A DNA stretch of 64,000 bases from Rotaria macrura. Its lineage: Eukaryota; Rotifera; Eurotatoria; Philodinida; Philodinidae. Below the pieces are notes generated by a model that was not told the DNA's origin, did not search any database, and worked only from the letters and a program-made list of their open reading frames with translations. The translations under genes were made by a program, and so were the position numbers. This document shows, piece after piece, positions 62,663-64,000 of this stretch. Where the stretch lies: assembly GCA_900239685.1 (NCBI GenBank), contig OENT01000399.1:1-64000 (forward strand), given 5' to 3'. The number at the start of each line of letters is the position of its first letter. Positions within the stretch are counted from its first letter, which is position 1.

Positions 62663-62886
62663 ATATACAATCTTCTTCTGAAGATGGCTCCTCTTTGTAA
62701 TAAGTCATAAATCACGAATATCTACGAGAAAGAGATACGAAATAAAAGTCAAATAATAATATTCAAGGGTCAGAGACGTTCTTGTTATTTTTTTTCTGAT
62801 TTCATATCTTAATGCAAATAAAATAAAACATCGTCGCACACCTTTCGTTTATTTTACTAGTGGTTTTTTTCTTCCAAAGTAAAACC

Positions 62887-64000
62887 ATGAAGTTTTGTCT
62901 TCTTTTCTTTATATTATCCTTTTGTGCTATCGATGGACTTCTGTATCCGGCTGAAAGTGAAACCAGACAAATTAGATCATTGGATGGTCTCTGGCAGTTT
63001 CGACTCGATGAGGATGGAGTAGGAGAAAACGAACAATGGTTTGCCAAACCAAGTTTACCACCACCCACTATTCTTATGCCTGTACCTGCCTCTTACAATG
63101 ATATCACACAGAATATCACTATTCATCGGCATATCGGGTGGGTATGGTATGCACGCGATTTCTTTCTACATCAAACAGCACCTCGTTGGGTACTACGATT
63201 TCAAGCTGCTCATTATGAAACACGTGTGTGGGTCAATGGACAATCAGCAGTAAATCACTCTGGTGGACATCTACCGTTCGAAGCTGATATTACTCGTTTC
63301 ATTTCGAACGATCAAACTTATTCGAAAGTGCACGTTGTCGTCGCTATCAATAATACACTTACAACTACAACATTGCCACCCGGCTATCTACATATTCACA
63401 ATCCGACTTATCGTGAACTTGAAACTCCATTTGATTTCTTTAATTATGCTGGCATTGATCGTTCTGTTATACTCTATTCAACTTCCAACATTTTTATCAA
63501 GGATATTGCAATTGATACACAAAGTATTGATTTTGACAGTCAACATGTAGCTACATCGGCTATTCTCACATATTCTATCATTATCGATGGACCAAATCAC
63601 GCCAATGCTCTTCGTGCACTCATTGAATTAGTCGATGCCAACGGCATTGTTGTTGCTAATAATACTGATTCTCAATCACGTCTCGTTGTAAGTAAACCAA
63701 ATCTATGGGAACCTTGTGGAATGAATCATACACATCCTTGTACTGAAGAAAGTTATTTGTACACTCTCCAAGTTACACTCTACAATGATACATCATCAAT
63801 GAATATCGCAGATATTTATCGTATGCCACACATTGGAATACGTACGATTCGATTGACAAATTCAAAGTTTTTAGTTAATGAACGTCCTTTCTATTTTCAT
63901 GGTGCAAATGCACACGAAGATAGTGATATTCGTGGCAAAGGATTCGATCGAGTTATTCTTGCTAAACATTTCAATCTGTATGGTTGGTTACATGGTAATA
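62887..64000 (+). CDS. GUSB: Beta-glucuronidase (glycoside hydrolase family 2), 5' part
   Basis: Open from the ATG at 62887 to the window edge, 371 codons, no intron. The signal peptide is MKFCLLFFILSFCAIDG. GH2 sugar-binding fold: SLDGLWQFRLDEDG, MPVPASYNDI, HIGWVWYARDF, TRVWVNGQSAVNHSGGHLPF, DFFNYAGIDRSVILYS. The start of the TIM barrel is NERPFYFHGANAHEDSDIRG, matching the glucuronidase motif. The catalytic Glu pair would be past the edge. It is expected to be a lysosomal or secreted enzyme that removes terminal glucuronic acid from glycosaminoglycans. The lack of introns over 1.1 kb is unlike the intron-rich neighbours; retroposition or transfer is possible. Other GH2 enzymes are the alternative call. 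Confidence 0.88.
   Translation, partial: MKFCLLFFILSFCAIDGLLYPAESETRQIRSLDGLWQFRLDEDGVGENEQWFAKPSLPPPTILMPVPASYNDITQNITIHRHIGWVWYARDFFLHQTAPRWVLRFQAAHYETRVWVNGQSAVNHSGGHLPFEADITRFISNDQTYSKVHVVVAINNTLTTTTLPPGYLHIHNPTYRELETPFDFFNYAGIDRSVILYSTSNIFIKDIAIDTQSIDFDSQHVATSAILTYSIIIDGPNHANALRALIELVDANGIVVANNTDSQSRLVVSKPNLWEPCGMNHTHPCTEESYLYTLQVTLYNDTSSMNIADIYRMPHIGIRTIRLTNSKFLVNERPFYFHGANAHEDSDIRGKGFDRVILAKHFNLYGWLHGN

Overview
The window looks like nuclear DNA of a small animal, most likely a bdelloid rotifer or a close relative. The evidence is an AT-rich sequence, animal-type genes with many GT-AG introns of only about 45-75 nt, a TRAF/MATH gene present in two copies, an arginine ADP-ribosyltransferase plus TPR gene of a kind abundant in bdelloids, and dense small inverted-repeat transposons. 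The organism call is inference. Exon boundaries were read by eye. For twelve genes the exons I chose add up to an exact multiple of three.

Layout, left to right. 1-383 is the 3' end of a TRAF/MATH gene. A foldback transposon and mostly empty DNA follow, with a truncated seven-helix receptor (minus, 3517-4272) and a full RING-TRAF-MATH gene (minus, 7691-9639). 9.6-14.7 kb is repeat-rich. An opsin (minus, 14693-16003) is followed by SCAI (minus, 17297-20589) and RP2 (minus, 20989-22454). RP2 is head-to-head with SSNA1 (plus, 22766-23219). A broken apolipoprotein-D-like lipocalin (about 23380-23983) and a coiled-coil gene with a CC1-box-like motif (minus, 25767-27313) come next. 27.3-35 kb has no gene I can support but holds a foldback transposon and a decayed hAT transposon with a perfect 8-bp target duplication. 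Then come an annexin (plus, 35028-37051), CFAP53 (minus, 37928-40391) head-to-head with a pitchfork homologue (plus, 40739-42025), CCDC169 (plus, 42128-43480) only 102 bp downstream, HSBP1 (minus, 44047-44410), a 2H-phosphoesterase-like gene with an in-frame stop (plus, 45103-46161), a USP31/43-type deubiquitinase (minus, 48822-54367), a small secreted PAN-like protein (plus, 56183-56488), an ADP-ribosyltransferase-TPR pseudogene with a hAT-like MITE just upstream (57194-59478), a foldback element (62096-62662) and the 5' part of a beta-glucuronidase (plus, 62887 to the end).

The main biological theme is cilia. RP2, SSNA1, CFAP53 and pitchfork are cilium or basal-body genes arranged as two divergent pairs, and CCDC169 lies directly behind pitchfork. 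The intergenic space of the CFAP53/pitchfork pair contains a perfect RFX X-box consensus. The pitchfork-CCDC169 junction looks like a spliced-leader operon: two AATAAA signals, then a 3' splice acceptor 13 nt before the CCDC169 ATG. The opsin keeps the retinal-binding lysine and the EL2 glutamate but has lost the usual DRY and NPxxY residues.
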